A stretch of DNA of 64,000 nucleotides from Rhodospirillaceae bacterium. Its GTDB lineage: Bacteria > Pseudomonadota > Alphaproteobacteria > SP197. Below, one piece after another: positions 7,729 to 18,181 of the stretch. Position 1 is the stretch's first letter; every line of letters begins with the position of its first letter. A program made the translations under genes and the position numbers. The DNA is taken from positions 1 through 64,000 of the forward strand of contig PBNE01000013.1 of NCBI GenBank assembly GCA_002722885.1, in the 5' to 3' direction. The notes under the pieces were generated by a model, which was given only the letters and a program-made list of their open reading frames with translations, did no database searches and was not told the origin of the DNA.

Positions 7729-9342
7729 TCAGTCTCTGTAGACAATCTCACCGCCCATCATGGTCATCGCCACCTTTGTCTTGAGCAGTGAGTCCGGTCC
7801 TTCGGCAAAGAAGTCGCGATCGACGACCGTGATGTCGGCAGCAAAGCCCGGTTTGAGAACGCCAGTGGCGTGTTCCAGCCAAGCGGCCCAGGCCGAATCC
7901 CGAGTGCCATGAACGATGGCTTCTTCGACCGGCAAAGCCCAGTCCGGCCGGATGGCATCGAACGAGGCATCGCCCGGCGATTTGCGAGTCGTCGCGATGT
8001 ACATGTTGGGCAGCGACCAGTGCGGTGTGGTCGGCGCGTCGGTCCCGAACGCCAAAGTCGAGCCGGCAGCAACATGCAGAGGCCAGGCAAAGCCGTTGTT
8101 GGCGCGCTCGGGGCCGATCATCGCGATCCAGTTCTGCAGATACTCGGGATCCATGTGGACCGGCTGCATGGAGGCGGTGATGCCCAGGCGGCCCATACGC
8201 TCGATATCGCCTTCCTGCGCATACTCCAGATGCTCGATCCGGTGACGCCGCCCCGAAGTGCCGTTGGACTTCATGGCCTTTTCGATGGCATCGACCGTGT
8301 TGTGGATCGCCTGATCGCCCACGGCATGGACGGCGACCTGAAGGCCTGCGGCATCAGCCGCCCTGACCACCGCGTCGAGTGACTCAGGCGTCCAGATCGG
8401 ATCACTGCTGGTGCCATTCACATAGGGTTGGCTGAGCGCGGCGGTGCAGGCATCAATCGAGCCGTCACCGATGATCTTGATACCGCCGACCCTGAGCAAA
8501 TCGCCCTGATACTCCTTGGCGAGTTCGGCGGCACGCTCGACCAGAGCAAGCTCTTCATCCAGATCACCTTTGCGCCAGATGATCATGTGTGCGACCACCC
8601 GCGTGGTCAATTTGCCGGCATCGCGCATGCGGGCGAGAGACTCGAGTGGCTCCTCTTCCATGGCCATTTCGACCACCGTGGTGATACCCGCACGGGCAAA
8701 GGCTTCAAGGGCCGTCGAGACGTAACCATCCCGCACAGTGTCATCGACGCGCGCCAGCATGGGCGTGACCATCTCGAAATGTGCGCTTTCCAGCAGGTGG
8801 CCCGTGGCTTCACCGGTGTCCTGATCTCGCACGATGGTCCCGCCGGCAGGGTCGGGCGTGGTGTCATCGATGCCCAATTCCCGGAGCGCGGCCGAATTCA
8901 CCCAGCAGGAATGGAAATCGAAGGCGTCGAGATAAACAGGCCGGTCGGACACAACAGCGTCCAGAATCTCTTTGGTGGGTTTGTTGTCCGGCAATACGGA
9001 ATGGATCCAGTCCGTGCCCAGAACCCGCGGTGCATCAGGGTTCTCGTCGGCCCAGGTTTTGACCTTCTGCTGGATGTCCTCGACTGTTTCGGCATCGCGC
9101 AGATACGCCTTTAGCATGGACGATCCCGTCAAGGTGACGTGGACATGACCATCGACGAACCCCGGCATGATGAGGCCGCCGTTGGAATCGATCTGCTCCG
9201 CTCCATCGCCGGCCATCGTCAGAGCGTCGTCAGCAGTCCCGACAAAAGCAATCGTATCGCCGTCGACCACGACCGCTTCGGCCCACGGATTGTCGCAATC
9301 GGCCGTAAAGACACGCCCACCGGTCAGTACCCGTTTTCTCAT
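7729..9342 (-). CDS. amidohydrolase family protein (YtcJ-like)
   Basis: A 537-residue metal-dependent amidohydrolase. The N-terminal beta-sandwich RVFTADCDNPWAEAVVVDG leads to the metal-binding GFVDGHVHVTLTG (H-x-H), then the barrel with GGIKIIGDGSID (position of the carbamylated-Lys-type ligand), QVAVHAVGDQAI, HRIEHLEYAQ and FGTDAPTTPHW (the D ligand). This order is that of the YtcJ/exoenzyme regulatory AepA branch, which is usually 520-560 residues. The substrates of the branch are mostly unknown N-acyl or cyclic amide compounds. An AAGGAAAG ribosome-binding site precedes the ATG. The adjacent amine oxidase suggests a shared nitrogen-compound pathway, but that is inference. Confidence 0.85.
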   Translation of the reverse strand: MRKRVLTGGRVFTADCDNPWAEAVVVDGDTIAFVGTADDALTMAGDGAEQIDSNGGLIMPGFVDGHVHVTLTGSSMLKAYLRDAETVEDIQQKVKTWADENPDAPRVLGTDWIHSVLPDNKPTKEILDAVVSDRPVYLDAFDFHSCWVNSAALRELGIDDTTPDPAGGTIVRDQDTGEATGHLLESAHFEMVTPMLARVDDTVRDGYVSTALEAFARAGITTVVEMAMEEEPLESLARMRDAGKLTTRVVAHMIIWRKGDLDEELALVERAAELAKEYQGDLLRVGGIKIIGDGSIDACTAALSQPYVNGTSSDPIWTPESLDAVVRAADAAGLQVAVHAVGDQAIHNTVDAIEKAMKSNGTSGRRHRIEHLEYAQEGDIERMGRLGITASMQPVHMDPEYLQNWIAMIGPERANNGFAWPLHVAAGSTLAFGTDAPTTPHWSLPNMYIATTRKSPGDASFDAIRPDWALPVEEAIVHGTRDSAWAAWLEHATGVLKPGFAADITVVDRDFFAEGPDSLLKTKVAMTMMGGEIVYRD

Positions 9343-9431
9343 GGCTTTCCTTCTTTCTCCATCTGGCGGCAGAGATTATCTGAAGTCTCCGTCGATCATA
9401 ACCCCGAACTGATCTCGGGACGCCTCCTGCA

Positions 9432-10736
9432 TCATTTCTTCATCATCGTCCGGTCCTGATACTGCAGCCACCAGATGGCCCAGCGCAGGAACCAGGGATT
9501 GCCGTAATAAAACGGCCGGGTCGGGAACGGGCGGTTATCCAGGGCCGTGACCGAAGCGGGATCGCCGACGATGCGCAGCGCGGTCTGATGACCCAGGTAG
9601 GTGCCCATGGGTATGCCGGTGGCACACCAGCCCATGGCGTAGTGGATGCCTTCGTGGGTGCCGGTATGAGGCAGCCAGTCGAAGGTCATCGCGACCTTGC
9701 CGGACCAGCTATGGGTGAGTTTTACACCCTCGAGATCGGGCAAAACACGGACCATCTCACCGTAGAGCTGTTCGGCCTTGCGGTCGAGAGAGCCCAGGTC
9801 TTCACCAGTACGGCCGCCAAAGAGGACACGTGTGCCGTCCTCGTTGGGGCGGATCCAGAGTGGCGTGTTGCAGGCTTCCAGAAGTGGGCGGCCTCCGGGC
9901 TGAACCTTTGCCATGAGTTCCGGTGACAGGGTCTCCGTCGCCATCATGAACGCTGATGCAGGAATCACGCGACGGCGCTGCCAGGGGAAGGCCTTGGGCG
10001 TGTAACCGTTGGTCGCGATGAAAACATCGCGGGTTTCAATCTTGCCCCTGGGTGTCGTGACCACAAACCCGGAACCCTGCGAATCCACGGCCGTGGCGGG
10101 GCAGAAACCGATCACATCCGCACCCTGGCTGCGCGCCCGATCCACCAGTCCCCGGTGCATGAGCCCGGGGTGCATGATGCCGTTGCCACGCAGCAACTGG
10201 CCGCCGTGGTAGATGTCGCTGGCGATTTCCTCGTGCTGGCGCTCGCGCGGGATCATCTCCGCATCGATGGGCACGCCGTCTTCAAGCATCATGTCGAGGT
10301 CTTGGGCGAGCTTGTCGTAGGCCTTCTTCGACGGCGCGGCGAGGAAACGCCCGGTATCACGATAGGCGCAGGTGATCTGCTCTGCGCGGATCAGAGCCGC
10401 CGTGTAGTCATGAGCGGCAACCGCGACCGTGGCGAGCTTGGCGGCCTCCTGACGCCCGACCGCTGATGTCAGCGCGCCATATTTCATGCCGAGCCCGCGC
10501 CCGAGGTAACCGGCGTTGCGGGTGCTGGCGCCATAGCCGATCTCCTGAGCATCCAGCACGACGGTCTTGCGGCCCAGACGAGAGAGCGACAAGGCAGCCG
10601 ACATGCCGACATTGCCCGAACCGACGATCACGACATCAGTCTTGGCAGGCGGCACCTGTTCGTCGCTGGTTTCGTGCGGGGCCAGATCCCACCAGTAGGG
10701 GGTTTCCTTGTAGTTGTCGGTGAAGATGTCGGCCAT
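9432..10736 (-). CDS. FAD-dependent oxidoreductase, DAO family (gamma-glutamylputrescine-oxidase-like)
   Basis: A 434-residue flavoprotein with the N-terminal dinucleotide-binding motif DVVIVGSGNVGMSAALSLSRLG followed by VVLDAQEIGYGASTRNAGY. The GYGASTRNAG(Y/F) loop is diagnostic of the glycine-oxidase/PuuB branch of the DAO family. A C-terminal AMGWCATGIPMGTYLG matches the FAD-contacting GY(C/S)GxGV region. The N-terminal YWWDLAP is also usual in PuuB-like enzymes. They oxidise secondary or primary amines to imines and release H2O2. ATG 10736 follows GGGAGGA and is chosen over an upstream in-frame ATG. It heads the minus-strand series down to 3655, with amidohydrolase, exporter and binding protein following. 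Confidence 0.85.
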   Translation of the reverse strand: MADIFTDNYKETPYWWDLAPHETSDEQVPPAKTDVVIVGSGNVGMSAALSLSRLGRKTVVLDAQEIGYGASTRNAGYLGRGLGMKYGALTSAVGRQEAAKLATVAVAAHDYTAALIRAEQITCAYRDTGRFLAAPSKKAYDKLAQDLDMMLEDGVPIDAEMIPRERQHEEIASDIYHGGQLLRGNGIMHPGLMHRGLVDRARSQGADVIGFCPATAVDSQGSGFVVTTPRGKIETRDVFIATNGYTPKAFPWQRRRVIPASAFMMATETLSPELMAKVQPGGRPLLEACNTPLWIRPNEDGTRVLFGGRTGEDLGSLDRKAEQLYGEMVRVLPDLEGVKLTHSWSGKVAMTFDWLPHTGTHEGIHYAMGWCATGIPMGTYLGHQTALRIVGDPASVTALDNRPFPTRPFYYGNPWFLRWAIWWLQYQDRTMMKK

Positions 10737-11642
10737 GGCGTCCTCCCTGTCGGAGAGCCTAGGCATAGGACTATTTGATCACAACTAGTAGGCTACGGTT
10801 GCTGCGACGCAGTTGGCGCTCATAAAGGTATGGACGCATCGGGTAAAGGGACCCGCTTCCCCGAAACCGGTCCATGCTGGACGAGAAAGGTCGGCCAAGC
10901 GGTCCCATCAGAGGGATCGGAGTGCCATTTGGATCAACCAACGGGCCGGTTCCGCGAATGCGTGAAGCCTGGTTGCAGGTCCTCAATGCCCCTTCGGCGC
11001 ATAGCCGCCCGGCCGAAATGGGCCACTGTCGTCGGTTGTTTCCAGTATCCGCCTTCAGATCGATCGCGCCAATCGCTGGCTTGTCATCGACAACTCCAAA
11101 ACGGCATGGGGATATCTTGTTAGGCTGAACCGGTGCCTCGCCTGTGCTTTTGATTGCCGCCGAGGGCCCGGCTGCTGAACCATTGAGATGAATTCCTGAG
11201 CAGAAAGCCCCATGCAAGCATTCACCGATCTGGTTGGCAGCGTCGTTTTGCCCGCCCACTGCCTCGACAGTACGGAACTGACGGACCTGCCACCTGCCCT
11301 GGACACCGCTGCGGCTGTCCATGACGTGACGGCACAGGCGAGTGAGGCGGGGCGTCAGAACATCGTCGTGAACGTCATGAATCCCAGCTCCCATCGGGTG
11401 TTGCGTGTCTGGCGACAAGATCCGGCGATCTGAAAGTCATTCTCAACGTCGTTCATACCGATGCTGTCGGCGAACCACCGGCTCCAGCGGTCATCCTGCC
11501 GGGCCCTGCAGATCTGCCCGGCGCTCCGGCCAGCCCGGCGGGACGACCATCACCGTCGGGTCGCGCCGTTAGCGGGGGAGCATATTGGCGGGTCTGGTCG
11601 CACGTGATCTCATGGCCTAGAGCCTGGCGCATGTGACATTCG
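10737..11642. other. about 0.9 kb without a recognisable gene
   Basis: This is the longest stretch without a convincing gene. Several frames are open for 60-215 codons on both strands (for example 10771-11418 minus), but none shows a family motif, a ribosome-binding site at a sensible distance or the third-position G/C bias of its neighbours. I see no tRNA cloverleaf, no inverted-repeat ends of an insertion sequence and no array of repeats. It may be the debris of a lost gene, given the other remnants in this window, plus the control region of the ligase gene downstream. Confidence 0.5.
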
Positions 11643-11671
11643 CTGGCACGTCCTTCTTAGCTTGTTATGAT
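11643..11671 (+). promoter_or_regulatory. sigma70-type promoter ahead of the beta-oxidation operon
   Basis: CTGGCA at 11643-11648 (4 of 6 matches to TTGACA) and TATGAT at 11666-11671 (5 of 6 to TATAAT) are separated by exactly 17 nt. They stand 36 nt ahead of ATG 11707, which is itself preceded by AGGGAGA. The predicted start of transcription is near 11678. Visual call only. Confidence 0.6.
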
Positions 11672-11706
11672 CCCGCAAAAGACGGGGCATTTTTAGGGAG
11701 AACGCC

Positions 11707-13341
11707 ATGATCGCCGGACGCATGATGGATCGGCCGCTGCTGATCATCGACATTCTGAAGCACGCTGCTGACGCCCATCCGACGATCGAGATTGTCTCGC
11801 GCACCGTCGAGGGACCGATCCACCGTTATGGTTATGCCGACGCGTTCAAGCGCACGGCGCAGCTGGCCCACGCGTTGAAAGGGCTGGGGATCGAGGAAGG
11901 CGACCGGGTGGCGACGATCGCCTGGAACACCTACCGCCATTTCGAGCTCTACTACGGCGTGTCCGGCATCGGTGCGGTGTGCCACACGATCAACCCGCGC
12001 CTGTTCGAAGACCAGCTCGAATACATCGTGAACCACGCCGATGATCGTGTGATCTTCATCGACAGCAATCTCGTGCCCCTGGTCGAGAAGATGGCCGGGC
12101 GCTTTCCCGGTTTGACAGCCTATATCGTGATGGCCGCGCGCGAGAACATGCCGGAGACATCGCTGCCCAACGTGCTGTGCTACGAGGAGCTTCTGGACGG
12201 CCAGCCCGAGACTTACGACTGGCCCGAGCTCGATGAACGGGCCGCCTCGGCCATGTGCTACACGTCGGGCACAACGGGCAATCCGAAGGGCTCGCTCTAC
12301 AGCCACCGGTCGACCGTACTGCATGCGCTGGGCCTGCTGGCACCGGGTGTGCTGCCCTATGGCACCGGCACCGCAGTATTGCCGGTGGTGCCGATGTTCC
12401 ACGTCCAGGCCTGGGGCCAGCCCTATGTCGCACCAATCGCGGGCACGAAGCTGGTGATGCCGGGGCCGAAGCTGGACGGCGAAAGCATCTACGAATTGAT
12501 TGAGTCTGAAGGTGTGACACTGACCCTGGGTGTGCCGACGATCTGGATGGGACTGCTGACGCATCTGCGCGAGACAGGCAAGCGGTTCAGCACTCTGAAA
12601 CACCTCGTGAGTGGCGGTGCAGCGATTCCGCTCTCGTTGATCAAGGGTTACGAGGAAGAATACGGCATCAACGTGGCCCAGGGCTGGGGCATGACCGAGA
12701 CCAGCCCGGTCTGCGCCGCCGGTGCCGACGGCCCGGAGATGGACAAGCTGGAGGGTGACGCCCGTCACGAGCTGAAGCTGCGGGAGCGCCGCTTCTTCGG
12801 TGTCGAACTGCGTCTGGTGGACGAGGACGGCAACCTTCTGCCCCATGATGGTGAAACACAGGGTGAACTGCAGTGCCGGGGCCCCTGGATCGTGGACGGC
12901 TATTACAACGACGAGGCCGCGACGGCTGCGGCCATGACCGACGACGGCTGGTTCCGCACGGGCGACGTTGCGACAATCACTGATGCCGGGCTGCTCCAGA
13001 TCACAGACCGAACCAAGGACCTCATCAAGTCGGGTGGCGAATGGATCAGCTCCATCGATCTGGAAAATGAGGCCATGAGCCATCCCGACGTCGCTGAAGC
13101 GGCGGCCATCGCGATGCCGCATCCCAGGTGGCAGGAACGGCCGATGCTGATTGTGGTCCCGCACGAGGGCAAGAACCCCACCACCGACGATATACGGGAA
13201 CATCTCAAGACCCGGATCGTGAGCTGGTGGATGCCTGACGACTTCGCCTTTGTCGATGAGCTGCCGCACACGGCGACGGGCAAGGTCTCGAAGCTGCGGT
13301 TGCGCGAGCGGTTTAAAGATCACGTGCTGCCAACAATCTAG
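11707..13341 (+). CDS. AlkK-type medium/long-chain acyl-CoA ligase
   Basis: A 544-residue AMP-forming ligase that activates a fatty acid to its CoA thioester for beta-oxidation. The P-loop-like A3 motif is YTSGTTGNPKGSLYSH from residue 185; VPMFHVQAWGQPY, GWGMTETSP (A5), DGWFRTGDVATI (A7), RTKDLIKSGGEWISS (A8) and LPHTATGKVSKLRLRE with the A10 lysine follow in order. ATIAWNTYRHFELYYGVSG and CHTINPRLF match the Pseudomonas AlkK branch very closely. The start is fixed by AGGGAGA and by a promoter at 11643. The genes that follow supply the next steps of the cycle, so it probably opens a fatty-acid degradation operon. Confidence 0.9.
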   Translation: MIAGRMMDRPLLIIDILKHAADAHPTIEIVSRTVEGPIHRYGYADAFKRTAQLAHALKGLGIEEGDRVATIAWNTYRHFELYYGVSGIGAVCHTINPRLFEDQLEYIVNHADDRVIFIDSNLVPLVEKMAGRFPGLTAYIVMAARENMPETSLPNVLCYEELLDGQPETYDWPELDERAASAMCYTSGTTGNPKGSLYSHRSTVLHALGLLAPGVLPYGTGTAVLPVVPMFHVQAWGQPYVAPIAGTKLVMPGPKLDGESIYELIESEGVTLTLGVPTIWMGLLTHLRETGKRFSTLKHLVSGGAAIPLSLIKGYEEEYGINVAQGWGMTETSPVCAAGADGPEMDKLEGDARHELKLRERRFFGVELRLVDEDGNLLPHDGETQGELQCRGPWIVDGYYNDEAATAAAMTDDGWFRTGDVATITDAGLLQITDRTKDLIKSGGEWISSIDLENEAMSHPDVAEAAAIAMPHPRWQERPMLIVVPHEGKNPTTDDIREHLKTRIVSWWMPDDFAFVDELPHTATGKVSKLRLRERFKDHVLPTI

Positions 13342-13552
13342 AACCGCCTGCGTTTCCGACGCGAAGCACCGGACGTTCCAACTGGCTGGCAGTTCAATCC
13401 CGGCACGCGGCCGCCAGATGTTCGCGCGTAAACCTGCTCCAACCTTAAGACGGTGAGCGGATCCACGCCTTATGGAGGAGCCACGAAGTGATTCCTCAGC
13501 TACGCGATCCGCTCTAAGCTCTGGCGAAACGCCAGCAAACGGACCCGCCACC

Positions 13553-14761
13553 ATGCACTTCGAGTATCCCGATCACGTCACCGCGCTGATGGACCGTGTT
13601 TCCGCCTTCATGGACCAGCACGTCTTCCCCAACGAGCATCTCTATGAGGAGCAGGTGAAGGAGCTGGGCTGGAGCGCGCCGCCGCCGATCATCGAAGAGC
13701 TGAAGGAAAGGGCCCGCGCCGAGGGCCTGTGGAACATGTTCCTGCCCGACAGCGAGCGCGGGTTCGGGCTCTCGAACCTGGAATATGCACCGCTGTGCGA
13801 GCTGATGGGACGCAGCCCCATCGCGCCCGAAGCGTTCAATTGTGCCGCGCCCGACACCGGCAACATGGAGGTGCTGGAGCGCTACGGAACCGACGAACAC
13901 AAGGAACAATGGCTGAAGCCCCTGCTGGCCGGCGAGATCCGTTCGGCCTTCGCCATGACCGAGCCGGAGGTTGCCTCCTCGGACGCGACCAACGTCCGAA
14001 CCAAGATCGAAAAACACGGCAACGGATACCGGATCAACGGGCGCAAATGGTACATCTCGGGCGCCGGGGATCCGCGCTGCAAGATCCTGATCGTGATGGG
14101 CAAGACCGATCCGGAGGCTAACCGGCACCAGCAGCAATCCATGATTCTGGTGCCGATGGACACGCCCGGCGTGAACGTCATCCGGCCCATGCATGTCTTC
14201 GGCAACGACCATGCTCCCCACGGCCACATGGAGATCGTGTTCGACGACGTGAAGGTGCCCGCCGATAACCTGCTGCTGGGCGAAGGACGCGGGTTCGAGA
14301 TCGCCCAGGGCCGTCTGGGCCCGGGCCGCATCCATCACTGCATGCGTCTGGTCGGGCTCTCCGAACGGTGCCTGGAGACCATGTGCCGCCGGGTGCAGGA
14401 GCGTGTCGCCTTCGGACGCCCTCTGGCCCAGCGCGACACGATCCGCGCCGACATCGCCGACAGCCGGATCGAGATCGACATGGCCCGCCTGCTGACCCTG
14501 AAAGCCGCCGACATGATGGACAAGGTGGGCAACAAGGCCGCCCGCAGCGAGATCAGCGCGATCAAGGTGGTGGCACCGAACCTCTGCCAGCGTGTCGCGG
14601 ACCGTGCCATTCAGGCCCATGGCGCGATGGGTATCAGTCAGGACACGATCCTGGCCCACGCCTGGATGTATGCCCGCACCGTGCGCTTCGCCGACGGTCC
14701 CGATGAAGTGCACCGCGGCGTGATCTCTAAGCTGGAACTGGCAAAACACACCGAGGGATAG
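13553..14761 (+). CDS. acyl-CoA dehydrogenase (ACAD10/11-like)
   Basis: A 402-residue FAD enzyme that makes trans-2-enoyl-CoA. The N-terminal helical domain includes [16 protein letters not shown]. The middle domain has [16 protein letters not shown], the acyl-CoA dehydrogenase signature that binds FAD and substrate. The C-terminal domain has [14 protein letters not shown] and [12 protein letters not shown]. The long N-terminus and the (C/G)[10 protein letters not shown] segment are like the ACAD10/ACAD11 branch, which acts on long or hydroxylated acyl-CoA. The frame is open to 13472, but ATG 13553 begins at the conserved first helix. It lies about 210 bp after the ligase gene and 92 bp before fadB. 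A phosphotransferase of the kind fused to ACAD10/11 in animals is encoded separately at 22503. Confidence 0.9.
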   Translation: MHFEYPDHVTALMDRVSAFMDQHVFPNEHLYEEQVKELGWSAPPPIIEELKERARAEGLWNMFLPDSERGFGLSNLEYAPLCELMGRSPIAPEAFNCAAPDTGNMEVLERYGTDEHKEQWLKPLLAGEIRSAFAMTEPEVASSDATNVRTKIEKHGNGYRINGRKWYISGAGDPRCKILIVMGKTDPEANRHQQQSMILVPMDTPGVNVIRPMHVFGNDHAPHGHMEIVFDDVKVPADNLLLGEGRGFEIAQGRLGPGRIHHCMRLVGLSERCLETMCRRVQERVAFGRPLAQRDTIRADIADSRIEIDMARLLTLKAADMMDKVGNKAARSEISAIKVVAPNLCQRVADRAIQAHGAMGISQDTILAHAWMYARTVRFADGPDEVHRGVISKLELAKHTEG

Positions 14762-14852
14762 GTTCCCCAAACCCCCTTTCGTCATTGAACCCGGACCGCG
14801 CTCCGGTCTAGCGTGTTGCAGTGCAACAAACGGCTTCGCGGGTGCGGGAGGA

Positions 14853-16967
14853 ATGATGTCTCTGGTTGGTTACGATAAGCATGGTTCGGTGGCGGTGCTC
14901 ACCGTCAACAACCCTCCCGTCAACGCCATGAGCCCGGGCGTGCCCAAGGGAATCTGCGAGGGCATTGCCAGGGCGAACGGTGACGACGAGATCAAGGCGA
15001 TCGTGCTGATCGGCGGCGGGCGCGGCTTCATCGCCGGCGCCGATATCCGCTATTTTTCCCTGCCCTGGCCTGAAGGCGAAGAGACCTTCAAGCACATCAT
15101 CGCCGCCTTCGAGGCGAGCCCGAAGCCGGTGATCGCAGCGATCCACGGCCACGCCCTGGGCGGCGGTCTGGAAACGGCGATGGCCTGCCACTACCGTGTG
15201 ATCGTGCCCACGGCCAATGTCGGCCAGCCGGAGGTCAAGCTGGGCTTCCCGCCCGGCGCCGGCGGCACCCAACGCCTGCCGCGTCTGGCCGGTTTGGTGC
15301 CGGCGCTCGACATGATCGTCACGGGCAACCCGATCAAGGCGCCCAAGGCCGCCGCGTTGGGCATCGTCGACCAGGTGATCGAAGGTGACCTGCTGGACGG
15401 TGCGCTGGCCTTCGCCAAGGATAAAGGCACGCAGGACGGGGGCCACCGGCGGACACGCGACATCGGCATCGTGTGCGAGGACAAGGGCATCTTCGAAGCC
15501 AAGCGCAAGGAGATCGCACGGCGTGCCCGCGGCATGCGGGCGCCCTTTGCCTGCATCGAATGTGTCGAAGCCGCGGTGGAGCTGGACTTCGATGCCGGTG
15601 TGAAGCGCGAACGCGACATCTTCACCGAATGTGTCACCTCCGATGAATCCAAGGCCATGCGCCACGTCTTCTTTGCGGAACGTGCGGCCAACAAGATCCC
15701 GGGTATCGCCAAGGATTTGAAACCGCGCACCATCGCCAAGGCCGGCGTGCTGGGAGCCGGGACCATGGGCGGCGGCATCGCGATGAACTTCGTCAATGCC
15801 GGAATCCCCGTGACCATCGTGGAACAGAGCCAGGAAGCGCTGGACCGGGGCATGGGCATCATCGAAAAGAACTATGCCGCCACGGTCGCCAAAGGCCGCA
15901 TGAGCCAGGAGCAGATGGACGGCTGCATGGCGCATATCACGCCGTCGGTCGAGATGGCCGACCTGGGTGACGCCGACATGATCATCGAAGCGGTTTTCGA
16001 GACGATGGCCGTGAAGAAAGAGGTTTTCGCCAAGCTCGATCAGGTGGCCAAGCCGGACGCGATCCTGACGTCGAATACGTCGTACCTGAACATCAACGAG
16101 ATCGCGGAAACGGTTCCCGGGCGCGATGGCCATGTTCTGGGTACCCATTTCTTCAGCCCGGCCAATGTCATGCGTCTGGTTGAGGTGGTGCGGACCGACA
16201 ATGTGTCGGACGAAAACCTGGTCACGACCATGGATATCGGCCGCAGGATGCGGAAGCTGCCGATCGTGACCGGCGTCTGTCACGGCTTCATCGGCAACCG
16301 GATGCTGGAAGGTTACTTCGGCGAAGCCAGCATCATGGTCGAGGAAGGCGCCCGCCCGCTCCATATCGACACCGTGATGTTCGGTTATGGCATGGCGATG
16401 GGGCCACTGGCCGTGATGGATCTGGCCGGGCTCGATATCGGCTGGAGCAAACGCAAGGATGCCGGTGACGGCACCGCCGCCGATGATCGCGGTGCCTATG
16501 TCTCCAACCGCCTGTGCGAGATGGGCCGGTTCGGTCAGAAGAGCAAACGCGGCTACTACATCTATGAAGAAGGCAGCCGCAAGCCGGCGCCGGATGCCGA
16601 GGTCGACCAGCTGGCTGCCGACGCCGCCAAGCACTTCGGCTTGGAGCGCCGGGACTTCACCGATCAGGAAATCCTGGAGCGCTGCCTGTATCCGCTGGTG
16701 AACATCGGCGCCGATATCCTGGCCGAGGGCCATGCGCTGCGCGCCAGCGACATCGATCTCGTCTACATCAACGGCTACGGCTACCCCGGCTGGCGCGGCG
16801 GCCCGATGCACTGGGCCGGCTCCGTGGGCCTCAAGACCGTCTACGAAAAGGTCTGCGCCTATCACGAGAGCCTGGGCTTCGATCACTGGAAGCCCTCAGC
16901 TCTGCTGAAGCGTCTGGCCGAAGAGAACATGACCTTCGAGGATTACGACAAGGAAAACGCCGGCTGA
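14853..16967 (+). CDS. fadB: bifunctional enoyl-CoA hydratase / 3-hydroxyacyl-CoA dehydrogenase
   Basis: A 704-residue two-enzyme protein for steps two and three of beta-oxidation. The N-terminal crotonase domain (about 1-190) has the oxyanion-hole segment [11 protein letters not shown] and both catalytic glutamate regions, [14 protein letters not shown] and [20 protein letters not shown]. The dehydrogenase domain starts near residue 297 with the NAD-binding [13 protein letters not shown] (G301-x-G303-x2-G306), followed by [12 protein letters not shown] and [15 protein letters not shown] with its catalytic histidine, then the C-terminal dimerisation domains. The length fits monomeric-type FadB/peroxisomal multifunctional enzymes. 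GGAGGA precedes two adjacent ATGs. FadA follows after 25 bp, so the pair is co-transcribed. Confidence 0.93.
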   Translation: MMSLVGYDKHGSVAVLTVNNPPVNAMSPGVPKGICEGIARANGDDEIKAIVLIGGGRGFIAGADIRYFSLPWPEGEETFKHIIAAFEASPKPVIAAIHGHALGGGLETAMACHYRVIVPTANVGQPEVKLGFPPGAGGTQRLPRLAGLVPALDMIVTGNPIKAPKAAALGIVDQVIEGDLLDGALAFAKDKGTQDGGHRRTRDIGIVCEDKGIFEAKRKEIARRARGMRAPFACIECVEAAVELDFDAGVKRERDIFTECVTSDESKAMRHVFFAERAANKIPGIAKDLKPRTIAKAGVLGAGTMGGGIAMNFVNAGIPVTIVEQSQEALDRGMGIIEKNYAATVAKGRMSQEQMDGCMAHITPSVEMADLGDADMIIEAVFETMAVKKEVFAKLDQVAKPDAILTSNTSYLNINEIAETVPGRDGHVLGTHFFSPANVMRLVEVVRTDNVSDENLVTTMDIGRRMRKLPIVTGVCHGFIGNRMLEGYFGEASIMVEEGARPLHIDTVMFGYGMAMGPLAVMDLAGLDIGWSKRKDAGDGTAADDRGAYVSNRLCEMGRFGQKSKRGYYIYEEGSRKPAPDAEVDQLAADAAKHFGLERRDFTDQEILERCLYPLVNIGADILAEGHALRASDIDLVYINGYGYPGWRGGPMHWAGSVGLKTVYEKVCAYHESLGFDHWKPSALLKRLAEENMTFEDYDKENAG

Positions 16968-16992
16968 GCCGGGTTTGTGAGAGGACAGAACC

Positions 16993-18177
16993 ATGCGTGA
17001 AGCCGTTATTGTTTCCACCGCGCGCACGCCTATCGGCAAGGCCTATCGCGGCGCGTTCAACAACACCCACGGTGCGACCCTGACCGGTCATGCGATCAAG
17101 CATGCCGTCGAGCGCGCCAAGGTCGAAGGTGGCGAGGTCGAGGATGTCGTGATTGGCTGCGGCCTGCCCGAGGGCGCCACGGGTCACAACATGGCACGCC
17201 TCAGTGCGGTCCGGGCCGGCCTGCCGGTGACGACGGCGGCAACCACGATCAACAGGTTCTGCAGCTCCGGTCTGCAGGCGATCAGCTCGGCGGCCCACCG
17301 CATCATCGTCGACAATGTCGACGTGGCCGTGGCGGGCGGTGTGGAGCAGGTGAGCCTGGTCCAGAACGATCACATGAACCACTTCAAGGCCAAGGAAGAC
17401 TGGCTGATGGAGCACAAGCCCGAGCTCTGGATGCCGATGATCGAAACCGCCGACAATGTCGCAGAACGGTATGGCGTGAGCCGCGAAGCGCAGGACGAAT
17501 ATGCCCTGCAGAGCCAGCAGCGCACGGCCGCCGGCCAGGAAGCCGGACGTTACGACGACGAGATCGTGCCTCTGGAAACCGTGAAGCTGGTCCAGGACAA
17601 GGAAACCAAGGAGATCAGCGAACAGACCGTCACGCTGGCCAAGGATGAAGGCAACCGTCCCACGACCACGCTGGAAGGCCTGCAGGGGCTGCAGCCGGTG
17701 ATGGGCGAAGACAAGTGGATCACCGCCGGCAATGCCAGCCAGCTCAGCGATGGTGCCTCGGCCTGTGTGCTGATGGAGCGTTCGCTGGCGGAAAAGCGCG
17801 GGCTGGAGCCACTGGGTGTCTACCGCGGCATGGTGGCCGCCGGTTGCGAACCCGACGAGATGGGCATCGGCCCGATCTATGCCGTGCCGAAGCTTCTGGA
17901 ACGCAATGGCTGGAAGATCGATGACATCGATCTGTGGGAACTGAACGAGGCTTTTGCCGTGCAGGTACTTTACTGCCGCGATAAGCTCGGCATCGACAAC
18001 GACAAGCTCAACGTCGACGGCGGCTCGATCTCGATCGGCCATCCCTATGGCATGTCGGGCGCGCGCATGACCGGCCACGGGCTGATCGAAGGCAAGCGCC
18101 GGGGTGCGAAGAACCTGGTGGTCACCATGTGCATCGGCGGCGGTCAGGGCATGGCGGGTTTGTTCGAAATCTGCTGA
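16993..18177 (+). CDS. fadA: acetyl-CoA C-acyltransferase (thiolase)
   Basis: A 394-residue thiolase that cleaves 3-ketoacyl-CoA with CoA, the last step of beta-oxidation. All catalytic residues are in place: the nucleophile C90 in [10 protein letters not shown]350 in [10 protein letters not shown] and the base C380 in [12 protein letters not shown]. The length and the NEAF motif ([13 protein letters not shown]) are those of degradative thiolases. The GHPYGMSG (rather than GHPxGxTG) loop is also usual for FadA-like enzymes. It lies 25 bp after fadB and probably forms the alpha-beta complex with it. It is followed almost directly by a broken acetyltransferase gene. Confidence 0.93.
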   Translation: MREAVIVSTARTPIGKAYRGAFNNTHGATLTGHAIKHAVERAKVEGGEVEDVVIGCGLPEGATGHNMARLSAVRAGLPVTTAATTINRFCSSGLQAISSAAHRIIVDNVDVAVAGGVEQVSLVQNDHMNHFKAKEDWLMEHKPELWMPMIETADNVAERYGVSREAQDEYALQSQQRTAAGQEAGRYDDEIVPLETVKLVQDKETKEISEQTVTLAKDEGNRPTTTLEGLQGLQPVMGEDKWITAGNASQLSDGASACVLMERSLAEKRGLEPLGVYRGMVAAGCEPDEMGIGPIYAVPKLLERNGWKIDDIDLWELNEAFAVQVLYCRDKLGIDNDKLNVDGGSISIGHPYGMSGARMTGHGLIEGKRRGAKNLVVTMCIGGGQGMAGLFEIC

Positions 18178-18181
18178 CCTG

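Noticed and set aside
10771-11418. A 215-codon minus-strand frame in the gene-free stretch
   Set aside because: No motif, no ribosome-binding site, and its codon usage is unlike that of neighbours. I list the stretch as unassigned instead.
11665-13554. Minus-strand open frame (about 630 codons) opposite the AlkK-type ligase
   Set aside because: The composition is rich in His, Gln and Arg and no domain can be recognised. The plus strand has all ligase motifs.
14808-16886. Long minus-strand open frame (about 690 codons) opposite fadB
   Set aside because: Same reason. The plus strand carries both complete enzyme domains of FadB.
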